Shown one piece after another: positions 34,775 through 43,962 of a stretch of DNA of 64,000 nucleotides (position 1 is the stretch's first letter; each line of letters opens with the position of its first letter). The notes under the pieces are model-generated. The model was given only the letters and a program-made list of their open reading frames with translations, did no database searches and was not told the origin of the DNA. Position numbers and translations under genes: made by a program. Source of the stretch: Sandaracinobacter neustonicus (lineage in GTDB: Bacteria > Pseudomonadota > Alphaproteobacteria > Sphingomonadales > Sphingomonadaceae); the NCBI RefSeq assembly GCF_006385875.1, contig NZ_VFSU01000021.1, positions 62,001 to 126,000 of the forward strand, in the 5' to 3' direction.

Positions 34775-35737
34775 ATGCAAAGCGAGATTCAGCAGGACGG
34801 CCCGCCGCCGGGCATGTTGTGGGTGCCGGGCGGGCAGTTCCGCATGGGATCGGACGTGCATTACCCGGAAGAAGCTCCGGCGCATGCCGTAGAGGTGTCG
34901 GGTTTCTGGATGGATGAAACGCCGGTGACGAACCGGCAATTCGCCGCCTTCGTGGCGGAAACCGGCTATGTGACGGTGGCCGAAGTCGCGCCCAGCGCAG
35001 AGGATTATCCCGGCGCGGACCCCTCCCTGCTGGTGCCGTCCAGCCTTGTCTTCACCCCGCCGCCGGGGCCGGTGCGGCTGGACAACTGGATGATCTGGTG
35101 GGCCTTTGTGCCGGGCGCACACTGGCGGCAGCCGCTGGGGCCGGGCGGGCCGCAGGCTGAGGAGGATCACCCCGTGGTGCATGTGTGCCACGACGATGCC
35201 GCCGCCTATGCGCGCTGGGCGGGGAAATCGCTGCCGACAGAAGCCGAATGGGAATTCGCCGGCTGGGGCGGCAACAGCAGCCATGAATATGCCTGGGGCG
35301 ACGAGCTGGAGCCGGACGGGCGGCATATGGCCAATGTGTTTCAGGGCCAGTTCCCGTGGCGAAACAGCGAAGCGGACGGGTTCGCCCGCACCTCTCCGGT
35401 GAAAAGCTTCCCGGCCAATGCGTTCGGGCTGTACGACATGATCGGCAATGTGTGGGAATGGACGGACGACTGGTATGCTGCCCGCCACGAAGGCCCGCCC
35501 GTCGGCAAAAGCTGCTGCGTGCCCGCCAATCCACGCGGCGCGGCAATGGACGGCAGTTTCGATCCGGCCATGCCGGGCATCCGCATTCCCCGGAAGGTGC
35601 TGAAAGGCGGCTCTCACCTGTGCACCCCGGATTACTGCCGCCGATACCGCCCTGCCGCGCGCCACGCGCAGATGCTGGACAGCGCGATGAGCCATCTGGG
35701 CTTCCGTTGCATCATCCGGCCGTCAAAACCGGCCTGA
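34775..35737 (+). CDS. Formylglycine-generating enzyme (SUMF1/EgtB fold)
   Basis: This oxidase converts the active-site Cys of sulfatases (CxPxR) to formylglycine. The N-terminal MLWVPGGQFRMGSDVHYPEEAP... VSGFWMDETPVTNRQFAAFV and the central SLPTEAEWEFAGWGG and GNVWEWTDDWY are family hallmarks. Near the end KGGSHLCTPDYCRRYRPAARH holds Cys283 and Cys288, spaced exactly like the catalytic Cys336/Cys341 pair of human FGE, so it is a true FGE rather than a Cys-less FGE-fold protein. ATG at 34775 is preferred over the adjacent GTG at 34772. The Cys-type arylsulfatase at the start of the window is a plausible substrate, although the genes are 32 kb apart here. Confidence 0.9.
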   Translation: MQSEIQQDGPPPGMLWVPGGQFRMGSDVHYPEEAPAHAVEVSGFWMDETPVTNRQFAAFVAETGYVTVAEVAPSAEDYPGADPSLLVPSSLVFTPPPGPVRLDNWMIWWAFVPGAHWRQPLGPGGPQAEEDHPVVHVCHDDAAAYARWAGKSLPTEAEWEFAGWGGNSSHEYAWGDELEPDGRHMANVFQGQFPWRNSEADGFARTSPVKSFPANAFGLYDMIGNVWEWTDDWYAARHEGPPVGKSCCVPANPRGAAMDGSFDPAMPGIRIPRKVLKGGSHLCTPDYCRRYRPAARHAQMLDSAMSHLGFRCIIRPSKPA

Positions 35738-35803
35738 CCTAGCTCTATTGCAGATGGCATAGCCCGCTCGCCCTTCGGCATGAGGGGCCCGAAAGGAATG
35801 CCG

Positions 35804-36973
35804 ATGATCGAGAGCAACGCGCCCATGCTGGAGGGCATCCGGATTCTGGATTGCACCGGGGTGGTGTTCGGACCTTATGCAACGCAGATTCTGGCGGATC
35901 TGGGCGCAGACGTGATCAAGGTGGAAGCGCCCGGCATCGGCGACCAGTTCCGCTGGGCCGGCAAGCATGCGAAAACCCCGGGCATGAGCCCCGGCTTCAT
36001 GGGGCTGAACCGGGGCAAGCGCTCGATCGAGCTGGACTTGAAGACGGACGAGGACCGCGCCGCGATGCGGCAGCTGGTGGAAACGGCCGACGTATTCATC
36101 CTGAACGTGCGGGGCAAGGCGGCGGAAACGCTGGGGCTGGATTATGACAGCATCCGCGCGGTGAAGCCGGATATCATCTACGCCCATTGCCTCGGCTTCG
36201 GGGAAGACGGCCCCTACGCCGGGCTTCAGGCCTATGACGATGTGATTCAGGCTATCACCGGCACCACCAGCCTGCTCTCCCGCGTGGATGGCAACCCGGC
36301 GGCGCGCTATCTGCCCAGCCTGATCGCCGACAAGGTGGCCGGGCTGCACGCCGCCTATGCGGTGCTGGCCGCCATCATCCATAAGCTGCGCACCGGTGAA
36401 GGGCAGAAGATCGACGTGCCGATGATGGAGAGCTTTGCCCACTTCATGCTGCTGGAGCATCTGGGCGGGCGTACCTTCGATCCGCCCACCGCGCCCATCT
36501 GCTATTCCCGGCAGATCGACCCGGATCGCCAGCCCTTCCGCACCGCAGACGGCTTCGTCAGCATCGTGCCCTACACAGACGAATCCTGGCCGCGCCTGTT
36601 CGAGGCGCTTGGCAACCCGGTCTTTCTGGAACAGCCGCAGCTATCCACCCGCGCCGGGCGGGCGCAGAATCTGCCGGCCCTCTATCGTGAAATCGCCCGT
36701 CTGACGGCCAGCCTCGGCAGCGCCGACGTGCTGGCCCGCTGCGAAGCCGCCCGCATCCCCGCCATGATCGCCCGCGACATGGCAGACGTGCCGGACGACC
36801 CGCACCTGAACGCGGTGGGCTTCTTCCGCCGCACCGAACACCCGACCGAAGGCGGATGGCTGCAGCTGAAGCCTCCGGTGACCTTCTCCGGCTGGGAAAC
36901 ACCGGGGCCGACACAGCCGCCGCTGCAAGGCGAGCATGGCGCGGAGATCCGGCGGGAGGTTGGGATCGGTTAG
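35804..36973 (+). CDS. CaiB/BaiF-type (family III) CoA transferase
   Basis: A CoA transferase that moves CoA between carboxylic acids. The start is placed at the ATG at 35804 because AAAGGA lies six bases before it; ATGs at 35780 and 35798 are in frame. Family motifs are PMLEGIRILDCTGVVFGPYATQILADLGADVIKVE at the start, SIELDLKT, and GLQAYDDVIQAITGTTSL with the Asp that forms the aspartyl-CoA intermediate. The 389-residue length is standard. The acid substrate cannot be told; no degradation operon surrounds it. Confidence 0.9.
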   Translation: MIESNAPMLEGIRILDCTGVVFGPYATQILADLGADVIKVEAPGIGDQFRWAGKHAKTPGMSPGFMGLNRGKRSIELDLKTDEDRAAMRQLVETADVFILNVRGKAAETLGLDYDSIRAVKPDIIYAHCLGFGEDGPYAGLQAYDDVIQAITGTTSLLSRVDGNPAARYLPSLIADKVAGLHAAYAVLAAIIHKLRTGEGQKIDVPMMESFAHFMLLEHLGGRTFDPPTAPICYSRQIDPDRQPFRTADGFVSIVPYTDESWPRLFEALGNPVFLEQPQLSTRAGRAQNLPALYREIARLTASLGSADVLARCEAARIPAMIARDMADVPDDPHLNAVGFFRRTEHPTEGGWLQLKPPVTFSGWETPGPTQPPLQGEHGAEIRREVGIG

Positions 36974-36994
36974 CGGGGCGGTGGGTTGGCCTCC

Positions 36995-37335
36995 GGCGGC
37001 CCGGGCTCTGCCCGGGACCCGGCAGGGGCGTGACGCCCCTGCACCCCCTGAGTTTTTCTGAGCCCCTCCCCTGCAGGGGAGGGGTTGGGGTGGGGGCCAT
37101 CCGCTTGGCGCGAGGTTCGAGGTGATGGCCTGCGGCGCTTTGGAGCCTGTCCCACCCACCACCCCACCCGTCACCCCGGATCAGGCCCGGCGTTGCTCCC
37201 CTCTCTCCAACTCTCTCCCCAGCGGGGAGAGAGAGCCACGTGGCGCCGCAGGCAACCGAAGCGGATCACTCACACGGCGTTGGAGTTGGGGCGCGACGTG
37301 AATTTTGAGGGTGCAGGGAAATCATTTCCCTGCCC
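36995..37335. repeat. Intergenic mosaic repeat, copy G
   Basis: The 487 bases before the M20 peptidase gene hold the CCGGGCTCTGCCCGG hairpin (~37003-37018), a 21-nt hairpin at 37022-37042 (arm GCAGGGGCGT), the AGGGGAGGGGTTGGGGTGGG module, a MITE-like unit in which the REP-like pair is fused and shortened, and a 21-nt hairpin at 37313-37333 (arm GCAGGGAAAT). A CCAAGGGCAAAGCCC remnant follows. No gene is seen here. Confidence 0.88.
37125..37256. mobile_element. MITE-like unit, copy G (132 bp)
   Basis: Ends ATGGCCTGCGGCGCT and GGCGCCGCAGGCAAC, each with one or two changes from the common 15-bp end. The interior keeps one truncated REP-like arm (CACCCCGGATCAGGCCCGG) joined directly to the CTCTCC/GGAGAG hairpin, as if the middle had been deleted. 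Confidence 0.55.
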
Positions 37336-37460
37336 GCGCGGCGCGCAAAAAAAGCCCAAGGCCGGGTTCCAAGGGCAAAGCCCCGCCCGCCGGAGCCCCC
37401 ACACCGCCCCAAAAAATCCCACCTTGTATCCCCCGCCCCGCACGTGCAGGTTCTTGGGCC

Positions 37461-38855
37461 ATGCGAACCCTGCCCTTGCTCGCGGCCCTGCTTGCCGCCA
37501 CCGCCGCCCCCGCTTTTGCCGCTGACGCCACGGAGCCCGCCTTCCGCGCGCTTTATAAGGAGTTGGTGGAGACCAACACCGTCGTGAACGAGGGCAGTTG
37601 TACCAAAGCGGCCGGGCAGATCGCCGCGCGGATGAAGGCGGCGGGCTTCACGGACGATCAGCTGGTGCAGTTCGCGGTTCCCGAGCATCCGCAGGATGGC
37701 GGCCTCGTCGCCATTCTTCCCGGCACAGACAAGCGCAGCAAGCCGATCCTGTTGCTGGCGCATATCGACGTGGTGGCGGCAAAGCGGGAGGATTGGCAGC
37801 AGGATCCCTTCACGCTGGTGGAGAAGGACGGCTATTTCATCGCGCGCGGCGTCGCGGATGACAAGGCGATGGCGGCGGTGTTCGCAGACAGCCTGATCCG
37901 CCTGAAACAATCCGGGCCGAAGCTGCGCCGCACGGTGAAGCTGGCGCTGACCTGCGGAGAGGAAACCTCTGGCGCGTTCAACGGCGCGGAGTGGCTGGCC
38001 AACAACCGCCGCGAGCTGATCGACGCCGAATTCGCCCTGAATGAAGGCGGCGGTGGCCGGCCGAAGCCCGATGGCACGCCCGAACTGCTGGCGCTGCAGG
38101 TGGGCGAGAAACATTATCAGGATTTCGAAGTCACCGCGACGAACCCGGGCGGCCACAGCAGCCGCCCCGTGCCGGATAACGCGATCTACGATCTGGCAAC
38201 CGCGCTGAAGGCGGTGCAGGCGTATAAATTCCCGGCCCGGCTGAACGACACAACCCGCGCTTTCTTCACGGCCGTCGCGCCCACGCAGCCCGCCCCGGTC
38301 GGCGCGGCGATGCTCGCCATCGCGAAAAATGAAAAGGACGAAGCCGCCGCTGCGCTGCTGTCCGGCGATCCGATGATGAACGCCATGCTGCGCACCACCT
38401 GCGTCGCAACGCAGGTCAGCGCGGGCCACGCCCAGAACGCGCTGCCGCAACGCGCCACCGCGAATGTGAATTGCCGCATCATTCCCGGCGAAACGGTGGA
38501 AACGACCCTCGCTGCCTTGCAAACCGCTATCAACGACCCGGCGATCAAGGTTGCACCCAAAATCAGCCGCAACAAAATCGCGATCCAACCGCCGATGAGC
38601 GCCGCCGTGGTCGAACCTGCCAGGGCGGTGGCGAAAAAGCACTTCCCCGGCGTGCCCGTCCTTCCTACCATGGTGGTGGGCGCGACAGACGGCCCCTTCC
38701 TCTCCGCAGCGGGAATCCCGGTCTATGGCGTTCCGGGCATCCTCTACGAAGCTGACGGCGGCGGGGTTCACGGCCTGAACGAACGAATCCGCGTCTCGTC
38801 CGTGCTGAACGGCCGCGCCTATCTGCACGACCTGATCATCGCCTATGCGAAATAG
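37461..38855 (+). CDS. M20/M25/M40-family metallopeptidase, exported
   Basis: A 464-residue zinc peptidase with a signal peptide (MRTLPLLAALLAATAAPAFAADA), so probably periplasmic. The metal-site motifs are LLLAHIDVVAA, RGVADDKAMAA with the bridging Asp, CGEETSGAFNGAEWL with the catalytic Glu pair, and ALNEGGGG. The dimerisation domain starts near TATNPGGHSSRPVPDNAIYDL. I used the ATG at 37461; the upstream in-frame start would add 52 residues read from repeat DNA. Related proteins act as carboxypeptidases on small peptides. Confidence 0.92.
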   Translation: MRTLPLLAALLAATAAPAFAADATEPAFRALYKELVETNTVVNEGSCTKAAGQIAARMKAAGFTDDQLVQFAVPEHPQDGGLVAILPGTDKRSKPILLLAHIDVVAAKREDWQQDPFTLVEKDGYFIARGVADDKAMAAVFADSLIRLKQSGPKLRRTVKLALTCGEETSGAFNGAEWLANNRRELIDAEFALNEGGGGRPKPDGTPELLALQVGEKHYQDFEVTATNPGGHSSRPVPDNAIYDLATALKAVQAYKFPARLNDTTRAFFTAVAPTQPAPVGAAMLAIAKNEKDEAAAALLSGDPMMNAMLRTTCVATQVSAGHAQNALPQRATANVNCRIIPGETVETTLAALQTAINDPAIKVAPKISRNKIAIQPPMSAAVVEPARAVAKKHFPGVPVLPTMVVGATDGPFLSAAGIPVYGVPGILYEADGGGVHGLNERIRVSSVLNGRAYLHDLIIAYAK

Positions 38856-38880
38856 CGGCGCGTGACGCCACCGCGCGCCT

Positions 38881-39657
38881 TCAGCCGATCGCCTTATACA
38901 GGCTGAAGAAGCTGGTTGCCGTCAGCACGATGCCGACGAGCAGCAGCAGGGTCTTGGCCGGGATTTTCTTTGCGAACCATGCGCCGAAGGGGGCGGCCGC
39001 CACGCCACCGATCAGCAGGCCGGCGGTGACCAGCGTGAAGGCGTGCAGGCCGACGGTGGCGATAAAGGTGATGGAGATGGCCAGCGTCAGCACGAATTCG
39101 GCGGTGTTGACGGTGCCGACGGTTTTGCGCGGATCCGATCCCTGAATCAGCAGGTTGGAGGTGACGACCGGCCCCCAGCCGCCGCCGCCAGAGGCATCGA
39201 GGAAGCCGCCGACGAGACCGAGCGGGGTGACGAGCCTCGGGTCTTTCACCGGCGGCTCGGACGGGTAGGTAAGGGCTTTGTAGAGCAGGTAGAAGCCGAT
39301 GCCGGTGAGGTAGGTCATTACGAAGGGGCGCGCGACGGAGCTGTCAACCGAGCCGAGCACATAGGCGCCCAGCACGCCCCCGATCACGCCGGGGATGGCG
39401 ATGCGGGCGAACAGCTTCCAATCCACATTGCGGTGCAGGATGTGGCTGATGCCCGATGCGCCGGTGGTGAACAGCTCCACCATATGCACGCTGGCCGAGG
39501 CCCGCGCCGGGGGCACGCCCATCACGCTGACGAGCAGGGTGGAGGTGATCACGCCGAAGGCCATGCCCAGCGCGCCGTCCACGATCTGGGCGGCGAAGCC
39601 GATGGCGATGAACGGCAGGATCGCCTGCCAGTCGATGCTTTGTAGAAACTCTGTCAT
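38881..39657 (-). CDS. TSUP-family membrane permease (TauE/SafE-like)
   Basis: An inner-membrane exporter of 258 residues with about eight helices and the two half-repeats of the family (IGFAAQIVDGALGMAFGVITSTLL and GLVGGFLDASGGGGWGPVVTS). TSUP proteins move sulfite, sulfonates or other organic anions; the substrate here is unknown. I took the ATG at 39657, preceded by AGAGAGGTGGA, and rejected the longer frame upstream. It converges with the M20 gene; the stops are 25 bases apart. Confidence 0.9.
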   Translation of the reverse strand: MTEFLQSIDWQAILPFIAIGFAAQIVDGALGMAFGVITSTLLVSVMGVPPARASASVHMVELFTTGASGISHILHRNVDWKLFARIAIPGVIGGVLGAYVLGSVDSSVARPFVMTYLTGIGFYLLYKALTYPSEPPVKDPRLVTPLGLVGGFLDASGGGGWGPVVTSNLLIQGSDPRKTVGTVNTAEFVLTLAISITFIATVGLHAFTLVTAGLLIGGVAAAPFGAWFAKKIPAKTLLLLVGIVLTATSFFSLYKAIG

Positions 39658-39802
39658 TCCACCTCTCTCGCAGCCCCGAGTAGATGGGCTGGGGCCGGGA
39701 TTGGCAACCGGGCCGGGCGAAAGCCTTTCTTTGGGGCGACACATTTCTCTTTTGTTGTGGTTGAGATTGGGAGTCGCGGCCCCCTTCGTTAAACGCCCGC
39801 CC

Positions 39803-41014
39803 TCAGGCCGCTCGGGAAAACCCCAGCCGCGCAATCCGCATCAGCAGCAACCCTGCCAGTCGTGCGCGTTCGCCAAGGCTTTCGACGATCAGATACTCGT
39901 CGGCCGAGTGGATCGCCCCGCCGCGCACGCCAAGCGTATCCACCACGGCAAGGCCCGTGGCGGCGAGGTTGTTGCCGTCGCAGACGCCGCCCGCGTCGCG
40001 CCAGCCGATGGGCAGGCCAAGGTCTGCGCCGGTGGATTTCACCAGTTCGAACAGGCGCAGCTGGTTGGCATCCAGTGGTTTGGGCGGGCGGGCGAAGTTG
40101 CCGTGGCGGTGGGCGGAGACGTCATGCGCGCGGGCGACCGCGGCGATTGCGCCTTCCAGCGCAGCGTGCGCGCGGGTTTCGGCTTCCGGGGTGGCGGGCC
40201 GCATGTTCACGCGCAGCACTGCGCTGTCTGGCACGACATTGTTGGGGCCGCCGCCTTCGATCTTCGCGACGTTCACCTTCAGATCCGGCGCGATCAGCGC
40301 GGACAGGCGCAGCGCGAGGTCAGCCGCGGCGATCACGGCGTTGCGGCCTTTTTCCGGTTCGCGGCCCGCATGCGCGGCGCGCCCGGCGATGTGGATGGCG
40401 AAATTGCCGCTGCCGGGGCGGGCACCGGCCAATGTGCCGTCCGGCAGGGCGGGTTCGAACGTCAGGCCTGCGTCCACCCGGCGCGCGGCTTCCAGCAGCA
40501 GCGGAGCGGAGCCGGGGGAGGAGACTTCCTCGTCGGAATTCAGCACCACTTCATAGCCGAGATCGTGCGCCCATGGGCTGGCTTCCAGCGCTGTCAGCGC
40601 GGCCAGCATCACGGCGATGCCGCCCTTCATGTCGGCCACTCCGGGGCCGTTCAGGATGCCCGGTTCGCGCCAGTCCAACGTCTGGAACGGGTGATCAACC
40701 GGGAAAACGGTGTCGTAATGGCCCGTCAGCAGCACGCGGGTGCGGGCCTGCGGGCGGACGATGAGGTGGAGGTTCTGCCCATGTGCCAGCGAGACGACGT
40801 CGCCGCTGGGCAGCATCTGGCTGGCGTCGGCCGGGTCAAGCGCCCGCACCTCGCCCAACGAGGCGAAGGCGTCGGCCAGCAGCCCGGCGGTGGCGGCGAG
40901 GCCAGGCAGGTTGCGGCTGCCGCTGTTCACCGCGCACCAGCGTTCGACTTGCGCCAGCATGGCGGCGGGATCGATGGTGGCGAGCGCGGCCTGTTCGGCG
41001 GAGGACAGGCTCAC
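39803..41014 (-). CDS. M20-family hydrolase (carboxypeptidase G2/ArgE-like)
   Basis: A soluble zinc hydrolase of 403 residues without signal peptide. LLTGHYDTVFP, GVADMKGGIAVMLAAL, LNSDEEVSSPGS and ALTFEP-like (AGLTFEPALPDG) motifs match the M20 metal sites, and a dimerisation domain follows (ARPGSGNFAIHIAGRAAHAG). The DAGGVCDGNN and HSADEYLIVES stretches are close to the CPG2 branch. The GTG at 41014 is used: it overlaps the upstream stop in a GTGA junction, whereas the longer frame is read-through into the ThDP enzyme. The tight coupling to that enzyme suggests a shared amidohydrolase/decarboxylase-type pathway, not identified. Confidence 0.88.
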   Translation of the reverse strand: MSLSSAEQAALATIDPAAMLAQVERWCAVNSGSRNLPGLAATAGLLADAFASLGEVRALDPADASQMLPSGDVVSLAHGQNLHLIVRPQARTRVLLTGHYDTVFPVDHPFQTLDWREPGILNGPGVADMKGGIAVMLAALTALEASPWAHDLGYEVVLNSDEEVSSPGSAPLLLEAARRVDAGLTFEPALPDGTLAGARPGSGNFAIHIAGRAAHAGREPEKGRNAVIAAADLALRLSALIAPDLKVNVAKIEGGGPNNVVPDSAVLRVNMRPATPEAETRAHAALEGAIAAVARAHDVSAHRHGNFARPPKPLDANQLRLFELVKSTGADLGLPIGWRDAGGVCDGNNLAATGLAVVDTLGVRGGAIHSADEYLIVESLGERARLAGLLLMRIARLGFSRAA

Positions 41015-42678
41015 AAGTCTGCCGCAAGTCTGCGGCCGGGCGCGATCTCGTCCGGATCGACCAGCACATGGATCAACGCCGCCTTGCCCCGGCAGCGTTC
41101 CAGCGCCGGGGCAAATTCGGCGGTGCTGCGCACGGTTTCGCCATGCAGGCCGAAGCTCCATGCGAAGGTGGCGAAATCCGGGTTGGTCAGCCGCGTGGCA
41201 GAGGGGCGGCCGGGATAATCGCGCGCCTGATGCATGCGGATGGTGCCATACTGCCCATTGTCCATCACCACAAACAGCGGCGTGGCCCCTTCATGCGCCA
41301 CCGTCGCCAGCTCCTGCGCAGACATCAGGAAATCGCCGTCGCCTGCCACCACCACCACCTGCCGATCCGGGTGCAGCAGCGAAGCCGCGATCCCGGCGGG
41401 AACGCCATAGCCCATCGCGCCGGACGTGGGGGCCAGCTGCGTGTGCGGCCGGCGGTGCAGGTGGAAGCGGTGCAGCCAGGAGGCGAAATTGCCCGCGCCG
41501 TTGCAGAAAATGGCGTCCGGCGGCAGCTGATCGGACAGGGTACGGATCACGTCGGCTGGGTTCACGCCGGACTGCACGGCTGTGGGGCGGCTCCAATCCC
41601 GGTGCAGCGCCGCCATCTCCGCCACCCAGCGCGTCCGTTCATGCGGCGGCAGCGTGGCAAGCGCCGCCAGCGCCTCCCCGGCGCTCGCCTGCACGGCAAG
41701 CCGGGGCTGCCATGTGCGGCGCAGAGCTTCGGGATCGGCGCAGACGTGCACCAGCGCGCGGGCGGCGAAATCCGGGTCGATCAGCGTATAGCCTTGTGTG
41801 GCGTTCTCGGTGAGGCGCGCGCCCACCACCAGCAGCAAGTCGGCCGATTTCACCGCCGCCAACAGCGCCGGGTTGGCGCCCAGTCCCAGCTCCCCGGCAT
41901 AATGCGGGTGGGCATTGTCGAACCGGTCCTTGCGTCTCCAGCTGGTGACAACGGGCAGGCCAAGCCGGGTCGCGACCAGTTCCGCCATCCGGCTGTCGTC
42001 CGCCGACCACAACGGCCCGCCCAGCAGCAGTATGGGCCGTTCGGCGTGCTCCAGCAGGGCAGAGATGGCCTGGATGGCCCGCTGAGGCGGCGCGGGAGGC
42101 TCCAGCGGGGCGGGGGCGAGCGCCACGCCCGGTGGTGCCTCCAGCGCCAGCTTGTCGTCTGGCAACACCACCACCACGGGGCCGGGGCGACCGGACAGGG
42201 CGGTCGCCAGCGCAGAGGCCATTTGTTCGGCCACGCGCGCAGGTTCGCGCAGGGTGATCACCTGCTTGGCGATGCTGCCGAAGACGCGGTGATAATCCAC
42301 CTCCTGAAAGGCCTCTCGGCCGATCATATCGTCCCCCACCTGCCCCACCAGCAACAGCAGCGGCGTGGAATCCTGCTGCGCGGTGTGCAAGGCGATGGCC
42401 GCGTGGGTGGCACCGGGTCCGCGTGTGACCATGGCGACTCCGGGCAGGCCGGTCAGCTTGGCGGCGGCTTCGGCCATGTTCCCGGCGGCGGCCTCGTGAC
42501 GACAAGTGACAAGGCGGACGGGCACGTCACGCATGGCATCCAGCAAGGGCAAATAGGATTCGCCGGGCACGGCGAAGGCATGAGTGATTCCGGCAGCCGC
42601 GAGGCTTTCCGCGATCAATGTGGAGACCGTTCGGCCCATGCGAAAGGCAAAGCCGCGCAACAGCGCCTTGTCAAGCAT
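41011..42678 (-). CDS. Thiamine-diphosphate-dependent enzyme (acetolactate-synthase-like)
   Basis: A 555-residue protein with the three-domain ThDP layout. The Pyr domain starts GITHAFAVPGESYLPLLDAM with the cofactor-activating Glu. The PP domain has GDGDFLMSAQELATVAHEG... VVMDNGQYG, the GDG...N diphosphate/Mg motif, and there is a central domain between them (RPILLLGGPLWS). It lacks an adjacent small regulatory subunit, so it is probably a catabolic acetolactate synthase, a decarboxylase or a similar carboligase rather than IlvB. ATG at 42678 has AGGGGG just upstream; an ATG at 42639 is possible. The product reaction is not known. Confidence 0.86.
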   Translation of the reverse strand: MLDKALLRGFAFRMGRTVSTLIAESLAAAGITHAFAVPGESYLPLLDAMRDVPVRLVTCRHEAAAGNMAEAAAKLTGLPGVAMVTRGPGATHAAIALHTAQQDSTPLLLLVGQVGDDMIGREAFQEVDYHRVFGSIAKQVITLREPARVAEQMASALATALSGRPGPVVVVLPDDKLALEAPPGVALAPAPLEPPAPPQRAIQAISALLEHAERPILLLGGPLWSADDSRMAELVATRLGLPVVTSWRRKDRFDNAHPHYAGELGLGANPALLAAVKSADLLLVVGARLTENATQGYTLIDPDFAARALVHVCADPEALRRTWQPRLAVQASAGEALAALATLPPHERTRWVAEMAALHRDWSRPTAVQSGVNPADVIRTLSDQLPPDAIFCNGAGNFASWLHRFHLHRRPHTQLAPTSGAMGYGVPAGIAASLLHPDRQVVVVAGDGDFLMSAQELATVAHEGATPLFVVMDNGQYGTIRMHQARDYPGRPSATRLTNPDFATFAWSFGLHGETVRSTAEFAPALERCRGKAALIHVLVDPDEIAPGRRLAADL

Positions 42679-42714
42679 ACCCGCCCCCTGCTAGGGGCCG
42701 CCCCTCCAGAGCGC

Positions 42715-42805
42715 GGAGCGGTGGCCGAGTGGTCGAAGGCGCACGCCTGGAAAGTGTGTATAGGTCAAAAGCCTATCGTGGGTTCGAATCCCACCCGCTC
42801 CGCCA
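42715..42805 (+). tRNA. tRNA-Ser (anticodon GGA)
   Basis: A class II tRNA with a complete 7-bp acceptor stem (GGAGCGG / CCGCTCC), discriminator G and encoded CCA. The anticodon loop CTGGAAA has GGA, reading UCC and UCU. A long variable arm (TGTATAGGTCAAAAGCCTATC) and the T loop GGTTCGAATCC are clear. It is divergent from the ThDP gene and borders a decayed mobile region. Confidence 0.97.
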
Positions 42806-42848
42806 AACATCTGATATAATTGAATAATATATCACATATCACAAATTA

Positions 42849-42870
42849 CCCCCGGATTTCCGGGGGTTTG
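42849..42870 (+). terminator. Probable terminator of tRNA-Ser
   Basis: A short hairpin CCCCCGG-attt-CCGGGGG followed by TTTG lies about 45 bases after the tRNA end, just beyond an AT-rich stretch of about 40 bases. Confidence 0.6.
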
Positions 42871-42975
42871 CGGGCGCAGGCCAACCGGGGCCTGGCCGTG
42901 CGGCGGCGGAGGTTGACGGAAAGAGCCTGGATTCTCTGTGGCGGATTTTGGCGGTTGGGAGTGTGGTGAGGGGCT

Positions 42976-43956
42976 TCAGACGCGTTGCGCGACGACGCCC
43001 ATGAGCCGACGCTGATCAGACCAGGATGGCGCGATGCGCTTCAGGTCCTTCGTGCTCTCGAGATTGAGGTCGGCGGGTGCTGTGCCGTCGAGTAGCGCTT
43101 CCACGATATCGGGTGCCAAGAACGTCAGGCGGAGGATGCGGTCGAGGTATGGGGGTGACAGGCCTTCGACCCTTGCGAGATCGGTGACCGTCAGATTGGT
43201 ATCGGCCGTGAGGCGCTGCCACCAGCTATGACCCAGGGCAATGGCTGCAAGGAACTTAGCGTCGACCAGGCCTGGGGCGGCGCGCTGGCCATTGTCCAGA
43301 ATGAACCGCACCGCGAGCCCGGAGCGCCGGATGCGAGCAGGGATGGTGATATGCATTGCATCCGAAGTGACCGTATCGGCGGGGAGTCCTAGCTCTTTGC
43401 CGAGAGTGGTTGGCTCGAAGGTGAGTTCGACGGCATCTTCCCGCACGGCGACGCGACGGACGATGCGGCCGAGTACAGCCTGCACCGCAAGACCTCGCTT
43501 GCCATCGAGTTTGGCGAGCAGCGCTTCTGACCGGCTCACGATAGATGCCAGGTGTTTGGGGTCAGCCGTCGATGCCCCAAGCTGTCGTGCAATGGCGATG
43601 GGGTCCTTGAGCTGTCCGACAATGGCCTGGAGCACCACCTGCTCCAACTCCCTGGCGGGGATGCGCAGACCATCCAGGCGCTTGTTCCCGTCCCCCTTTG
43701 CAAGCCCATGCTGGAGATGCCGACTGACATAGTAGCGGTAGCGGACCTTCCCCTTGCTGGCGTGGGTGGCAACCAGCGGCCGGCCCTGCTCGTCCACAAC
43801 CTTCCCTGCGAGCAAGCTGGGGTCTTTTGCCGTCGGGCCGAGTTGTGCTCCTTGCATGTTGTCATTGAGTTGGGCCTGGAAGCCGAAGAACACTACTACG
43901 CTACCATCAACACACTGAATGTGGCAGCGTGACTCAAACCAACCAGCCTCCGCCAA
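42976..43956 (-). pseudogene. C-terminal remnant of a large serine recombinase
   Basis: The 326-residue frame matches only the C-terminal portion of large serine recombinases: PSLLAGKVVDEQGRPLVATHASKGKVRYRYYVSRHL (zinc-ribbon-type region), a coiled-coil-like stretch, then DLARVEGLSPPYLDRILRLTFLAPDIVEALLDG, a helix-turn-helix typical of this phage/ICE recombinase branch. The N-terminal catalytic Ser domain (normally 150 residues, plus a recombinase domain) is absent. The first ~30 residues are not recombinase-like and run into the IS5-like remnant. It is therefore a fragment, probably left from an island next to the tRNA gene. Confidence 0.82.
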
Positions 43957-43962
43957 ACCCGG

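Noticed and set aside
41011-42678. The ThDP enzyme as IlvB of branched-chain amino-acid synthesis
   Set aside because: No adjacent ilvN/ilvC and coupling to an M20 hydrolase; a catabolic or other carboligase is equally possible.
42976-43956. The recombinase frame as an intact integrase gene
   Set aside because: The catalytic serine domain is missing and its N-terminal residues are not recombinase-like, so it is reported as a remnant.
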